DNA of 64,000 bases from Cellulosimicrobium sp. ES-005 (GCF_040448685.1 NZ_CP159290.1:2294001-2358000); one strand, 5' to 3'. Counted from the stretch's first letter, positions 8,362-20,370 are shown. The notes: generated by a model not told the origin, from the letters alone. Program-made: numbers and translations.

Positions 8362-8598
8362 ATGACCACAAACCGCTCCTCAGAAGGCACCCGGAGTTAC
8401 GGCCGGTCCAGCAGCTCGTCAGCGAGCAGCTCGAACCGCTCGACGGGCCGCGTCAGCAGCGCCCCACTGCACCAGCAGTCCGGAACTCAGCACTCCTTCG
8501 GCGGCTACACGAAGATCGCCCGCGACGGCGGGACCTTCACCATGCGCAACACCGGAAAAAGCCAACACGAGCGGTGCCTCACAGAGTGGATACCTTAG
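8362..8598 (+). CDS. Small Ser/Arg-rich protein, third gene of NYN/KH operon
   Basis: 78 residues from the ATG at 8362. The frame also opens at a GTG 9 nt earlier, but the ATG sits 6 nt behind an excellent AGGAGGTG ribosome site that overlaps the end of the KH gene. Residues 1-35 are low complexity (Ser, Arg, Asn, Gly), probably disordered. The rest, including FGGYTKIARDGGTFTMRN and a single Cys near the end, looks like a short ordered patch. No family recognised. The strong ribosome site and coupling to the KH gene argue that it is really translated. A hairpin terminator overlaps its last codons. Confidence 0.6.
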   Translation: MTTNRSSEGTRSYGRSSSSSASSSNRSTGRVSSAPLHQQSGTQHSFGGYTKIARDGGTFTMRNTGKSQHERCLTEWIP

Positions 8599-8609
8599 TG
8601 AGGCACCGC
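8571..8609. terminator. Bidirectional terminator between NYN/KH and suf operons
   Basis: GCGGTGCCTCAC (8571-8582) pairs perfectly with GTGAGGCACCGC (8598-8609) around a 15-nt loop. The two operons converge here. There is no U-tract, as is common in high-GC actinobacteria. Confidence 0.7.
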
Positions 8610-8621
8610 CACTGCGCAGTC

Positions 8622-8975
8622 TCAGACGTTGAACCCCAGCGCGCGGAGCTGCTCCTTGCCGTCGGCCGTGATCTTCTCCGGGCCCCACGGCGGCATCCAG
8701 ACCCAGTTGACGCGGAACCCGTCGACGAGGCCCTCGAGAGCCTGCGCGGACTGGTCCTCGATGACGTCGGTCAGCGGGCAGGCCGCGGACGTGAGCGTCA
8801 TGTCGATGACGGCGTGGTTGTTCTGGTCGATCTGGATGCCGTAGACGAGGCCGAGGTCGACGACGTTGATGCCGAGCTCGGGGTCGATGACGTCGCGCAT
8901 GGCCTCCTCGACGTCGGCGACGTTCGGCGGGCTGGGCGTGACGCCCTCGGCGGGCGCGCCGGTCTCGGTGGTCAT
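8622..8975 (-). CDS. sufT: MIP18/PaaD-like Fe-S assembly factor SufT
   Basis: 117 residues, last gene of the suf operon. It carries the DUF59/MIP18 signature: DPELGINVVDLGLVYGI near the N-terminus and TSAACPLTDVIEDQ around the conserved Cys, then WVWMPPWGPEKITADGKEQL. SufT-type proteins help place Fe-S clusters in target proteins. The ATG at 8975 overlaps the sufU stop by 4 nt (ATGA), so a longer open frame seen upstream is not the gene. Its place behind sufU is the standard actinobacterial order. Confidence 0.93.
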   Translation of the reverse strand: MTTETGAPAEGVTPSPPNVADVEEAMRDVIDPELGINVVDLGLVYGIQIDQNNHAVIDMTLTSAACPLTDVIEDQSAQALEGLVDGFRVNWVWMPPWGPEKITADGKEQLRALGFNV

Positions 8976-9508
8976 CGGTTCTCCTCCGTCGTTCCCCGCG
9001 CGGCGAGCGCCGCGTCGGAAGCTGCTGCCGTTGATGGGTCGCCCACGGCGCTCAGGGCGCCCGAGGTGACGAGCGAGTCGCGCAGCGCGGCCCAGCCGAG
9101 CAGGGCGCACTTGATGCGAGCAGGGTACTGCGAGACGCCGGTGAACACCGTGGCGTCGCCGAGCTCGTCCTCCGCGGCCTCGTCGAGGCCCTTGCCACGC
9201 GAGCCCATGAGCTCGCGGAAGACCTCGCCGAGGTGCTCGGCCTCGGTCACGGGCCGGCCGGACACGAGGTCGGTGAGCACGGACAGGGACGCCTGCGAGA
9301 TGCTGCAGCCCTGCCCCTCCCAGCTCACGCGGTCGATCGTGTCGCCGGCGAGCTCGACGCGCAGCGTCACCTCGTCGCCGCACGTGGGGTTCACCTGGTG
9401 CGACTGGCCGCTCGCCGCGCCGTCCGCCACCTCGACCAGGCCCCGGCCGTGCGGGGTCTTGGCGTGGTCGAGGATGACCTGCTGGTACATCTGCTCGATC
9501 GAGCTCAT
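8972..9508 (-). CDS. sufU: Fe-S cluster assembly protein SufU
   Basis: 178 residues, IscU-like. The three zinc/sulfur-accepting Cys motifs are visible: PTCGDEV, GQGCSISQAS and RIKCALLGW, with the GRGLVEVADG start typical of Gram-positive SufU. It accepts sulfane sulfur from the desulfurase SufS encoded just upstream. ATG at 9508 follows an AGAGGA-type site, and the gap to sufS is 11 nt. The C-terminal 25 residues are an Ala/Ser-rich extension. Confidence 0.95.
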   Translation of the reverse strand: MSSIEQMYQQVILDHAKTPHGRGLVEVADGAASGQSHQVNPTCGDEVTLRVELAGDTIDRVSWEGQGCSISQASLSVLTDLVSGRPVTEAEHLGEVFRELMGSRGKGLDEAAEDELGDATVFTGVSQYPARIKCALLGWAALRDSLVTSGALSAVGDPSTAAASDAALAARGTTEENR

Positions 9509-9519
9509 CGGGTCCTCTC

Positions 9520-11718
<2,199 letters not shown>

Positions 11719-11730
11719 TCAGGATGTGGG

Positions 11731-12075
11731 TCAGGTGGGAGCGACGACGCGGTCGACGTCGACGAGCACCTGCTCGCCGTCGACCGTCACCGGGTACACG
11801 GGCACGGGCCGCATCGCGGGCAGCGCGGTCGGCATGCCGGTCCGCACGTCGAACTGCGAGCCGTGCAGCCAGCACTCGACGAAGCAGCCCTCGACCTCGC
11901 CGTCCGACAGGGACACCGCCCCGTGGGAGCAGATGTCCGAGATCGCGTGCCAGTCGCCGTCGCCGTCACGGATGACCGCGACCTCGACGACGCGCCCGTC
12001 CTCGGCCGGGAGCTCGACGCGGAGCGCCTCCTCCGGGCCGAGGTCGGACGTCGTGCAGGCGGGCTGTGCGGTCAC
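11731..12075 (-). CDS. Rieske [2Fe-2S] ferredoxin-like protein of suf operon
   Basis: 114 residues. CSHG and CWLHG (C-x-H ... C-x2-H) are the four ligands of a Rieske cluster, and the DICSHGAVSLSDGEVEG context matches soluble dioxygenase-type ferredoxins. No oxygenase gene is near. In actinobacteria a Rieske protein commonly lies between sufD and sufC, probably supplying electrons during cluster assembly or being an early client. GTG at 12075 overlaps the sufD stop by 4 nt. Confidence 0.92.
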   Translation of the reverse strand: MTAQPACTTSDLGPEEALRVELPAEDGRVVEVAVIRDGDGDWHAISDICSHGAVSLSDGEVEGCFVECWLHGSQFDVRTGMPTALPAMRPVPVYPVTVDGEQVLVDVDRVVAPT

Positions 12076-13325
12076 GCCGTCGCCTCGGCGAGCTCGGCGC
12101 TCCCGTCGATGATCGACATGGACTTGCTCAGCTCGCGCTCGATCGCCTCGAGCAGGCGCTCCTCGACCGACGCGACGCCGATCTCCTGGATGAGCTCCGC
12201 GAAGAAGCCGCGGACGACGAGGCGGCGCGCCTCGACCTCCGGGATGCCGCGGGCCTGCAGGTAGAAGAGCTGCTCGTCGTCGAACCGGCCGGTCGCGGAC
12301 GCGTGACCCGCGCCCTCGATCTCGCCCGTCTCGATCTCGAGGTTCGGCACCGAGTCCGCGCGCGCGCCGTCCGTGAGGACGAGGTTGCGGTTGAGCTCGT
12401 ACGTGTCGGTGCCCTCGGCCTCGGCCTGGATCAGCACGTCCCCGACCCACACCGCGTGCGCGCCCTCGCCCTGCAGCGCGCCCTTGTACGTCACGCGCGA
12501 CTTGCAGCGCGGCACGGCGTGGTCGACGAACAGGCGGTGCTCCTGGTGCTGGTCCGCGTCCGCGAAGTAGAGGCCGACCATCTCGACGTCGCCGCCCTCG
12601 GCCGTGAACGTCGCGTCCGGGGTGATGCGCACGACGTCGCCGCCGAGCGTCACGACCACGTGCTTGAGCCGCGCGTCGCGCCCGATGCGGGCACGGTGCG
12701 ACGACGCGTGCACGGCGCCGTCGGCCCAGTCCTGGACCGAGACGACGGTGAGGTGCGCACCGTCCTCGACCACGATCTCGACCGTCTCGTTGAGCGTCGC
12801 GGTCCCGACGTGGTCGAGCACGACGACGGCCTCCGAGTGGCGCTCGGCGCGAACGAGCACGTGGCTCGCGGTCGGCGTGGAGCCGTGGCCCTCGACGCGC
12901 ACGGACGTGACGTCGGAGGCGACGGCCTCCTTCGGCACGGTGACGACCGTCGACTGCTCGAACGCGTTCCACGACGTCACGGCGGTGCGGTCGCCGGGCT
13001 TGCCGGCGGTGCCGAGCCGCTCGTCGTCGCGACCGACGATCGCGACCTCGACCTCGGGGGCCTCGACGACCGTGACGCGCACGTCACCGCCGCCGCTCTG
13101 CCCGACGAGCTTGTCGTCGAACAGCGGCGCGAGGCGCGCGACGGGCGAGAAGCGCCACTCCTCCTCGCGCCCGGAGGGCACGGGGATGTCGGCGAGGTCG
13201 AACGACGTCAGCCGCTCGGCGCGCGAGCCCTGCGGCACGACGCCGTGGGAGTGCGCCCCGTCGGCCTGCGCGCGCGAGTGGTCGGTGGTCAGGCCGGCCT
13301 CTTCGGGAATGGTGGTGGTGGTCAT
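12072..13325 (-). CDS. sufD: Fe-S assembly scaffold subunit SufD
   Basis: 417 residues. The N-terminal RLTSFDLADIPVPSGREEEWRF is typical of SufD, and the C-terminal half has SufBD beta-helix signatures: RFDDEQLFYLQARGIPE then EARRLVVRGFFAELIQEI. It pairs with SufB and two SufC to form the scaffold. The ATG lies 1 nt after the sufB stop, and its own stop overlaps the Rieske start. Confidence 0.95.
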   Translation of the reverse strand: MTTTTIPEEAGLTTDHSRAQADGAHSHGVVPQGSRAERLTSFDLADIPVPSGREEEWRFSPVARLAPLFDDKLVGQSGGGDVRVTVVEAPEVEVAIVGRDDERLGTAGKPGDRTAVTSWNAFEQSTVVTVPKEAVASDVTSVRVEGHGSTPTASHVLVRAERHSEAVVVLDHVGTATLNETVEIVVEDGAHLTVVSVQDWADGAVHASSHRARIGRDARLKHVVVTLGGDVVRITPDATFTAEGGDVEMVGLYFADADQHQEHRLFVDHAVPRCKSRVTYKGALQGEGAHAVWVGDVLIQAEAEGTDTYELNRNLVLTDGARADSVPNLEIETGEIEGAGHASATGRFDDEQLFYLQARGIPEVEARRLVVRGFFAELIQEIGVASVEERLLEAIERELSKSMSIIDGSAELAEATA

Positions 13326-13326
13326 A

Positions 13327-14787
13327 TCAGCCGACGGACCCTTCCATCTGCAGCTCGATGAGGCGGTTGAGCTCGAGCGCGTACTCCATGGGCAGCTCGC
13401 GCGCGATGGGCTCGACGAACCCGCGCACGATCATGGCCATCGCCTCGGTCTCCTCCATGCCTCGGGACATGAGGTAGAACAGCTGGTCCTCGCTCACCCG
13501 CGAGACCGTCGCCTCGTGCCCCATGGACACGTCGTCCTCGCGGACATCGACGTACGGGTAGGTGTCGGACCGGGAGATCTGGTCGACGAGCAGCGCGTCG
13601 CACAGCACGGTCGAGGCCGAGTGCGAGGCGCCCTCGAGGACCTGGACGAGGCCGCGGTAGGACGTGCGGCCACCGCCGCGCGCCACCGACTTCGACACGA
13701 TGGACGACGACGTGTGCGGCGCCGCGTGGACCATCTTGGCCCCGGCGTCCTGGTGCTGACCCTCGCCCGCGAACGCGATCGAGAGCGTCTCGCCGCGCGC
13801 GTGCTCGCCGAGCAGGTAGATCGCCGGGTACTTCATGGTGACCTTGGAGCCGATGTTGCCGTCGACCCACTCCATCGTCGCGCCCTCGGCCGCGGTCGCC
13901 CGCTTGGTCACGAGGTTGTACACGTTGTTCGACCAGTTCTGGATGGTCGTGTACCGGACGCGGGCGTTCTTCTTGACGATGATCTCGACGACCGCCGAGT
14001 GCAGCGAGTCGGACGAGTAGATCGGCGCAGTGCAGCCCTCGACGTAGTGCACGTACGAGCCCTCGTCCGCGATGATCAGCGTCCGCTCGAACTGGCCCAT
14101 GTTCTCCGTGTTGATGCGGAAGTAGGCCTGCAGCGGGATCTCGACGTGCACGCCCGGCGGCACGTAGACAAACGACCCGCCCGACCACACGGCCGAGTTG
14201 AGCGCCGCGAACTTGTTGTCGCCCGACGGGATGACGGTGCCGAAGTACTCCTGGAAGAGCTCCGGGTGCTCGCGCAGCGCGGTGTCCGTGTCGAGGAAGA
14301 TGACGCCCTGGCGCTCCAGCTCCTCGTTGATCTGGTGGTAGACCACCTCGGACTCGTACTGCGCGGCGACGCCCGCGACGAGGCGCTGCTTCTCCGCCTC
14401 GGGGATGCCGAGCTTGTCGTACGTCTCCTTGATGTCCTCCGGCAGGTCGTCCCACGAGGCGGCCTGCTTCTCCGTGGAGCGCACGAAGTACTTGATGTTG
14501 TCGAAGTCGATGCCCGTGAGGTCGGAGCCCCAGCTCGGCATGGGCTTCTTGTCGAAGAGGCGCAGGGCCTTGAGCCGCGTCTTGAGCATCCACTCGGGCT
14601 CGTTCTTCAGCGCCGAGATGTTGCGCACGACGTCCTCGGACAGGCCGCGCTGCGCGGCCTCGCCGGCGGCGTCGCTGTCGTGCCAGCCGTAGCCGTAGGC
14701 ACCGATCGAGGCGATGATCTCGTCGTCGGTCTGCTTCTCACCGGTCGGCTGGGCCGTGCCGGTGGCGTCCTGGGTGGGAGCGCTCAT
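13327..14787 (-). CDS. sufB: Fe-S assembly scaffold subunit SufB
   Basis: 486 residues from the ATG at 14787 (GGAAGG upstream). The frame is open 16 codons further without a ribosome site. Typical motifs are [12 protein letters not shown] at the N-terminus, [10 protein letters not shown] and the [19 protein letters not shown] region of the SufB core, and [18 protein letters not shown] near the end. SufB is the scaffold subunit on which the nascent cluster is built. It is the first structural gene after sufR, 104 nt downstream. Confidence 0.96.
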   Translation of the reverse strand: MSAPTQDATGTAQPTGEKQTDDEIIASIGAYGYGWHDSDAAGEAAQRGLSEDVVRNISALKNEPEWMLKTRLKALRLFDKKPMPSWGSDLTGIDFDNIKYFVRSTEKQAASWDDLPEDIKETYDKLGIPEAEKQRLVAGVAAQYESEVVYHQINEELERQGVIFLDTDTALREHPELFQEYFGTVIPSGDNKFAALNSAVWSGGSFVYVPPGVHVEIPLQAYFRINTENMGQFERTLIIADEGSYVHYVEGCTAPIYSSDSLHSAVVEIIVKKNARVRYTTIQNWSNNVYNLVTKRATAAEGATMEWVDGNIGSKVTMKYPAIYLLGEHARGETLSIAFAGEGQHQDAGAKMVHAAPHTSSSIVSKSVARGGGRTSYRGLVQVLEGASHSASTVLCDALLVDQISRSDTYPYVDVREDDVSMGHEATVSRVSEDQLFYLMSRGMEETEAMAMIVRGFVEPIARELPMEYALELNRLIELQMEGSVG

Positions 14788-14890
14788 GGTCGTCCTTCCA
14801 CTGTCCGTCGTTGCGGGCGGGGGCAGTCGGTACAAGGGTTCTTGCGGGGGATGTCGTTCGTGGCCTCGGGGCGGCGGCGCGCCCCTCGGG

Positions 14891-15637
14891 TCAGGTCTCG
14901 CCCGACGTCGGGCGGCCGCGCGCCCGGACGGGGACGTTCGTCGTGCACGCGTGCGCGCCCGTCGCGAGCGTCGAGAGTCGCTGCACGTGCGAGCCGAGGA
15001 GCCTGGCGAAGACCTGCGCCTCCGCCTCGCAGAGCTGCGGGAACTCCTCCGCGACGTGCTGCACCGGGCAGTGCCCCTGGCAGAGCTGCACCGCGGACGT
15101 GCCGGGGACGGGGCGCACGCTCGCCGCGTACCCGTCGTCCGCGAGCGCCGCCGCGAGCTGGGCGGCCCGGCCCTCGACGTCGTCCGCGTCGAGCCGACCC
15201 TCGTAGCGGTCGGCGAGCTCGGCGAGCCGGTCGTGGGCGAACCGCTCGACGGCGTCCGGCCCGGCGACGTCGCGCAGGTACCGCAGCGCCTGCGTCGCGA
15301 GGTCGGCGTAGGTGCCGCTGAGCTCGCCCTGCCCGGCCGACGTCGTCACGTACCGCCGCGCGGGGCGGCCGCGCATCCCGGTGGGGTGCCCGGCGTCGTG
15401 CACGGCGACGAGGTCGTCCTCCTCGAGGAGGGCGAGGTGGCGCCGGACGGCGGCGGGCGTCAGCCCGAGCGTCGCGGCGAGGTCGGCAGCGCTCACGGGA
15501 CCGGCGCTCGCGACGAGCTCGAGCACGCGCTCGCGCGTGCGACGGTCGGCGTCGGTGGCCGGGACGGTGCCGGGCGCCTGCCCGACCGCGGGGGTGGCAG
15601 CGCGCAGCGCGTCCGGTCGGACGGGTCCTGCGGCCAT
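14891..15637 (-). CDS. sufR: SufR-type Fe-S sensing transcriptional repressor
   Basis: 248 residues from the ATG at 15637, which has GGGAGGTGAGC in front; 30 further codons are open upstream but lack a site. An N-terminal winged helix ([35 protein letters not shown]) is followed by the wing GRPARRYV. The C-terminal half holds CQGHCPVQ and QLCEAE (C-x3-C-x12-C) plus one late Cys, the ligand set expected for an Fe-S cluster. SufR repressors bind suf promoters when holding a cluster and release when it is lost. As first gene of the operon it should autoregulate through the palindrome at 15708-15736. Confidence 0.9.
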   Translation of the reverse strand: MAAGPVRPDALRAATPAVGQAPGTVPATDADRRTRERVLELVASAGPVSAADLAATLGLTPAAVRRHLALLEEDDLVAVHDAGHPTGMRGRPARRYVTTSAGQGELSGTYADLATQALRYLRDVAGPDAVERFAHDRLAELADRYEGRLDADDVEGRAAQLAAALADDGYAASVRPVPGTSAVQLCQGHCPVQHVAEEFPQLCEAEAQVFARLLGSHVQRLSTLATGAHACTTNVPVRARGRPTSGET

Positions 15638-15707
15638 GCTCACCTCCCGTGGTGCGTCCCGTGGGCGCGCGTGCGCGTGGCGCGGCGTGACACGGGGCGA
15701 CAGATCT

Positions 15708-15736
15708 GGAACCGATATAGACAACATGGTTGTTCC
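15708..15736 (-). promoter_or_regulatory. Candidate SufR operator at the suf promoter
   Basis: ACAAC-ATG-GTTGT (15721-15733) is a perfect 5-3-5 palindrome, set inside an outer pair GGAAC (15708-15712) and GTTCC (15732-15736). It lies about 70-100 bp before the sufR start, in a locally AT-richer patch. A possible -10 on the minus strand, TATATC (15714-15719), is overlapped by the site, as suits repression. Confidence 0.5.
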
Positions 15737-15856
15737 CTAATTGCCCGAACGCAAGCAAGGCGACCCTCAGACCGCCCCCTGGGTGCCGAGATGTGGCGTA
15801 CGCGACACCCGTGCGGTCTGGGCCGGGCCCGGGTCCTGAGCGGCAGACCCGCCCCC

Positions 15857-15862
15857 TACAAT
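15857..15862 (+). promoter_or_regulatory. -10 box of ABC exporter operon (leaderless start)
   Basis: TACAAT is followed by 7 nt and the GTG start at 15870, with no ribosome site between them. This fits a leaderless mRNA. The -35 region is poor (TCCTGA). Confidence 0.45.
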
Positions 15863-15869
15863 CGGCCGG

Positions 15870-16831
<962 letters not shown>

Positions 16832-16835
<4 letters not shown>

Positions 16836-17638
16836 GCGCGACCTCGACGACCACGTCGGAGACCCAGGACCCGAGCCAGACCCCGAGCACGGAGCTCGCC
16901 GCTCCCGCGTGGCGCCGCGTCGTCGCCCAGACGGCGTTCGAGACGCGCATGATCCTGCGCAACGGCGAGCAGCTCCTCGTCACGATCATCCTGCCCGTCA
17001 TGCTCCTGCTCGGGCTGGTGCTCACGTCGTTCGTCGACCTCGACACGGGCGGCGCGACGCGCGTCGACTTCGTGACGCCCGGCGTCCTCGCGCTCGCCGT
17101 GATGTCGACGGCGTTCACGTCGCAGGCCATCGCGACCGCGTTCGACCGCCGCAACGGCGTGCTGCGCCTCATGTCGACCACGCCCCTGGGCCGCGGCGGC
17201 CTGCTCGCCGGGAAGGTGCTCGGCGTCCTCGCCGTCGAGGTCGTACAGGTCGTCGTCATCACGGCCGTCGCGCTCGCGCTCGGCTGGCAGCCCGACCCCG
17301 CCGGGATCCCCGCGGCCCTGCTCGCCGTGCTGCTCGGGACGGCGGCGTTCACGTCGCTCGCGATGCTGCTCGCCGGGACGCTGCGCGCCGAGGGCGTGCT
17401 CGCCGTCGCGAACCTCGTGCTCGTGCTGCTCACCGTCGGCGGTGGCGTCCTCGTCCCGGCCGACCAGCTCCCCGGCCCGCTCGAGCACGTCGCGCTCCTG
17501 CTGCCGTCCGGGGCGCTGGGCGAGGCGATGCGCGGCGCGCTGCTCGACGGCGCCGTGCCGCCCTTCTCCGTCGTCGTGCTGCTCGGCTGGACCGCGGCGC
17601 TCGGCTGGGGCGCGGGCAAGCTCTTCCGCTGGACCTGA
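16832..17638 (+). CDS. ABC-2 type exporter permease
   Basis: 268 residues from the ATG at 16832, overlapping the ATPase stop by 4 nt (a much longer open frame upstream is only the antisense shadow). Six hydrophobic segments are visible: LLVTIILPVMLLLGLVLTSF, VTPGVLALAVMSTAFTSQA, VLAVEVVQVVVITAVALAL, ALLAVLLGTAAFTSLAMLLA, VANLVLVLLTVGGGVLVPA and the end FSVVVLLGWTAALGWGAG. RNGVLRLMSTTPLGRGGLLAGK is the typical cytoplasmic coupling stretch of this family. It works with the preceding ATPase. Confidence 0.92.
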
Positions 17639-17703
17639 GGTCCAGGCGCATCTCACACGCGCTGGGTTCCGGGGCTGCACGGTCGTCCCGATACCGTGGG
17701 ACC

Positions 17704-18669
17704 GTGAGCACCCCGCCCCCCGCGCTCGACCCCGCTCCCGCCGACAGCCCCGCAGGCGCCGCCGCCGGTGGCGGCGCCGCACGACCGGACCGGCTCGCGC
17801 CGCTGCGCCGCTGGACCCGGCCGGTGCTCGTCGCGAACCTCGTGGCGCAGATCGGCATCATCGTCACGGGCGGCGCCGTGCGGCTCACGGGTTCGGGGCT
17901 CGGGTGCTCGACCTGGCCGCAGTGTGAGCCGGGCCAGTTCGCCGCGAAGTTCCACCCCGAGACGACGTACCACCAGTTCGTGGAGTACGGGAACCGCACG
18001 CTCACCGGGGTGCTGAGCGTCATCGCGATCGCCGCGCTGGTGCTCGTGTGGACGGACCGGTCCCGCGTCCTGTCCTACCGGCTCCTCGGCGCCGTCCCCC
18101 TGCTCGGCGTCGCCGCGCAGGCGGTCATCGGCGGCGTGATCGTCCTGCTGCACCTGCACCCAGGGTGGGTGTCGCTGCACTTCGTCGTCTCGGCCGCGCT
18201 CGTCTCCGTCTCGCTGCTCCTCCTGCACCGGTCCGGGGAGGGCGACGGGCCGCCCGTCCCGACGGTCGCCCCGCGCTCGCGCACGCTCGCCTGGACCCTG
18301 TACGGGCTGACGGCGCTGATCGTCGTCCTCGGCGTCGTCGTCACGGGGGCGGGCCCGCACAGCGGCGACGAGGAGGTCGGGTACCGCCTCGCCGTCGACC
18401 CGGCGCTCATGAGCAAGATCCACGCGTGGGCCGTGTGGGTGTTCGTCGCCGTCCTCGTCGCCTACCTCGTGAGCGTCCGTCGCGGCCCCGAGCAGGTGCG
18501 CCGCGCGGCCTGGATCCTGCTCGCCATCACGCTGGGGCAGGGCCTGATCGGGTACGTGCAGTACTTCACGGGCCTGCCGGCGCTCCTCGTCGGCCTGCAC
18601 ATGCTCGGCTCGGCGCTCCTCGTCGCCGGCTCGACGCGCGTCGTCCTCACGACCCGCACCCGCGCCTGA
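17704..18669 (+). CDS. ctaA: Heme A synthase (COX15/CtaA family)
   Basis: 321 residues, about the length of Gram-positive CtaA. It oxidises the C8 methyl of heme O to give heme A for cytochrome c oxidase. About eight membrane segments are present. Conserved features are GGAVRLTGSGLGCSTWPQC near helix 1 (with the Cys pair), EYGNRTLTG with a heme-ligand region, WVSLHFVVSAAL, VVVTGAGPHSGD, and GLHMLGSALL. GTG at 17704 is preceded by TACCGT 6 nt upstream and may be leaderless. No ctaB lies next to it in the window. Confidence 0.94.
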   Translation: MSTPPPALDPAPADSPAGAAAGGGAARPDRLAPLRRWTRPVLVANLVAQIGIIVTGGAVRLTGSGLGCSTWPQCEPGQFAAKFHPETTYHQFVEYGNRTLTGVLSVIAIAALVLVWTDRSRVLSYRLLGAVPLLGVAAQAVIGGVIVLLHLHPGWVSLHFVVSAALVSVSLLLLHRSGEGDGPPVPTVAPRSRTLAWTLYGLTALIVVLGVVVTGAGPHSGDEEVGYRLAVDPALMSKIHAWAVWVFVAVLVAYLVSVRRGPEQVRRAAWILLAITLGQGLIGYVQYFTGLPALLVGLHMLGSALLVAGSTRVVLTTRTRA

Positions 18670-18674
18670 GCGGA

Positions 18675-18707
18675 CGGTGGCCCGGGCCTGAGCGATCCGG
18701 GCCACCG
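18675..18707. terminator. Terminator after ctaA, shared with convergent patatin gene
   Basis: CGGTGGCCCGG (18675-18685) pairs perfectly with CCGGGCCACCG (18697-18707), 11-bp stem and 11-nt loop, in the gap between the convergent genes. Confidence 0.7.
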
Positions 18708-18753
18708 CTGCGTCAGCGCACGTCAGGTGCCGGTCAGTTCCGGTCAGTGCCCA

Positions 18754-19728
18754 TCAGCGCCAGAGCGCTGCGACGCGCTCCGCGAGCGCGGTGCCCCGCT
18801 CGTACCCGGCCTCGGCCGCGGCCGGCCGGAGCGACAGGTCCATGGCCTGCGGGCCGAACAGGTGGTCGGCCGCGGGGCCCGGGACGATCACCTCGACCTC
18901 GCTCCCCCGTGCGCGCAGCTCGTCGACCTGCACGGCGAGCTGCAGGCCCCAGTCCAGTGGCGCGCGCGTCCTGCCCCCGAACGGCGACAGCACGAGCACC
19001 CGCCGGTGCCCGACCGCCAGGTCCGCGTTCTCGTTGCGGCGGTAGCCGCCGTCGAGGTACTGCCGCTCCCCGATCCGGTAGGCGAACCCGCTCGCGCAGC
19101 TCGCCGCGACGGCATCGACGAGGTCGACGCCGCTGTGCCGGTCGAAGACGGCGGGCTCGCCGGTCCGCGCGTCGACGGCCGTGAGCAGCAGCGACCGGCC
19201 GGGCCAGGACGGGTCGGGCAGGCGCGCACCGACGGTCGCCCGCCACCGCGACCGGACCGCCTCGTCCGACGCCCCGGGCAGCGCGAGCGCTGCCGCCCCG
19301 AGCCTGCGGCGCATGTCGGCCGCGTCCTGGGCACCGGCGATGATCGCGGCCGTCCGCGCCATCTGGTCCGCCGCCTGCCGCGTGCGGTCCCCGCCCGCGT
19401 CCGGGCCGCCCGGCCCCGCGGGCGGGCGCGTCGGAGCGACCAGCGCGGCGGCGTACAGCTCCGTGGGCGTCGCGCCGGCGAGCTGCGCCGCCGTCGTCGA
19501 ACCGGCCGACGTCCCGACGGTCAGGTCGGCCGTCGTGGACACGTCCAGCCCGGCGTCGGCCAGACCGGCGACGACGCCGATCAGCCACGCGTTGCCGGTG
19601 GACCCGCCGCCCCCGAGCACGAGGGCGCGCTCACCCGTCGTCGGGACCGGATCGGACGGCTGGAGGTCAGGTACCGGAAGGCCTACGGCCGAGATGCCCG
19701 GTGCAGAAGAAGGTGTGGTGGTGTTCAT
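18754..19728 (-). CDS. Patatin-like phospholipase/acylhydrolase
   Basis: 324 residues. ERALVLGGGGSTGNAWLIGV is the glycine-rich oxyanion loop, LTVGTSAGSTTAAQL the nucleophile elbow (GTSAGS), and YLDGGYRRNENAD gives the catalytic Asp in DGG. The Ser-Asp dyad of patatins is therefore complete. No signal peptide or membrane segment is evident, so it should be cytoplasmic, acting on acyl esters of unknown kind. ATG at 19728 has GAGAGG in front. Transcribed alone, converging on ctaA. Confidence 0.92.
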   Translation of the reverse strand: MNTTTPSSAPGISAVGLPVPDLQPSDPVPTTGERALVLGGGGSTGNAWLIGVVAGLADAGLDVSTTADLTVGTSAGSTTAAQLAGATPTELYAAALVAPTRPPAGPGGPDAGGDRTRQAADQMARTAAIIAGAQDAADMRRRLGAAALALPGASDEAVRSRWRATVGARLPDPSWPGRSLLLTAVDARTGEPAVFDRHSGVDLVDAVAASCASGFAYRIGERQYLDGGYRRNENADLAVGHRRVLVLSPFGGRTRAPLDWGLQLAVQVDELRARGSEVEVIVPGPAADHLFGPQAMDLSLRPAAAEAGYERGTALAERVAALWR

Positions 19729-19962
19729 GGGAGTCGCCTCTCGCGATGATGCGGCGAGCGCTCCCGACGACGACTACGGCCGTCGCGCGATCGTGGGCAG
19801 CGAGGGAGCGCCCGGTACGGACACAGCGTTCACGGGACTCACCCCCTCGGCTCGGTTCACGATCGGCCCCGACGCTAGCACGCCGGCCCGCCCCGACCCA
19901 CGGCCTTTGCCGCCGTCGGGAGGACGTTCACCGGGCGGGTCTCAGGCCCGCGCGGCACGAAC

Positions 19963-20370
19963 CGCACCTGCCGAAAGAGAGCCGTCGTCGCACTGGGTAG
20001 AGCCGTGGTGGACCGGGGTAGAGCCGTGTCTGCAGATGGAGGGCCGTGGTCTGCCGAGGAAGAAGCCCAGGCCGTGCCCGACGAGTCGGTCGCCCCGACG
20101 GTCGGACCCACCCGTGGGCCAGCACGGCACAGGCTGGCCGACACCGCGGGCAGTCGCCCGAGGTGAGCGGAGACCAGGGCGAGACGACGCCGGTCGGGGT
20201 GGGTGGTGGTGCCGCGTCGTGGCGGGCCTGGCGGGAGCCGCGAGGAACGAGCGGCGGATGGTAGACGCGGCACCACCACCCACCCCGACCACCCAGGGCA
20301 ACCACACGCCGTCGGGCACGGTGACCACGCCTCTACCTCGGCCGACCACGGCTCTACTTCGGCAGGTGCG
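19963..20370. repeat. Fold-back (nested inverted-repeat) element, about 0.4 kb
   Basis: The gap of about 740 bp between the patatin gene and the next ABC operon holds no convincing gene. Instead it carries nested inverted repeats. The outer ends CGCACCTGCCGAA (19963-19975) are matched in reverse at 20358-20370. CCGTGCCCGACG (20072-20083) is matched in reverse at 20310-20321. The inner arms 20192-20218 and 20264-20290 are a perfect 27-bp inverted repeat around a 45-nt spacer. Short copies of GGTAGAGCCGTGGT occur at 19996, 20017 and 20038, and inverted at 20324 and 20345. The left arm is about 120 bp longer than the right. No target-site duplication is evident. It could be a decayed miniature element or a large RNA hairpin. 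Confidence 0.7.
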
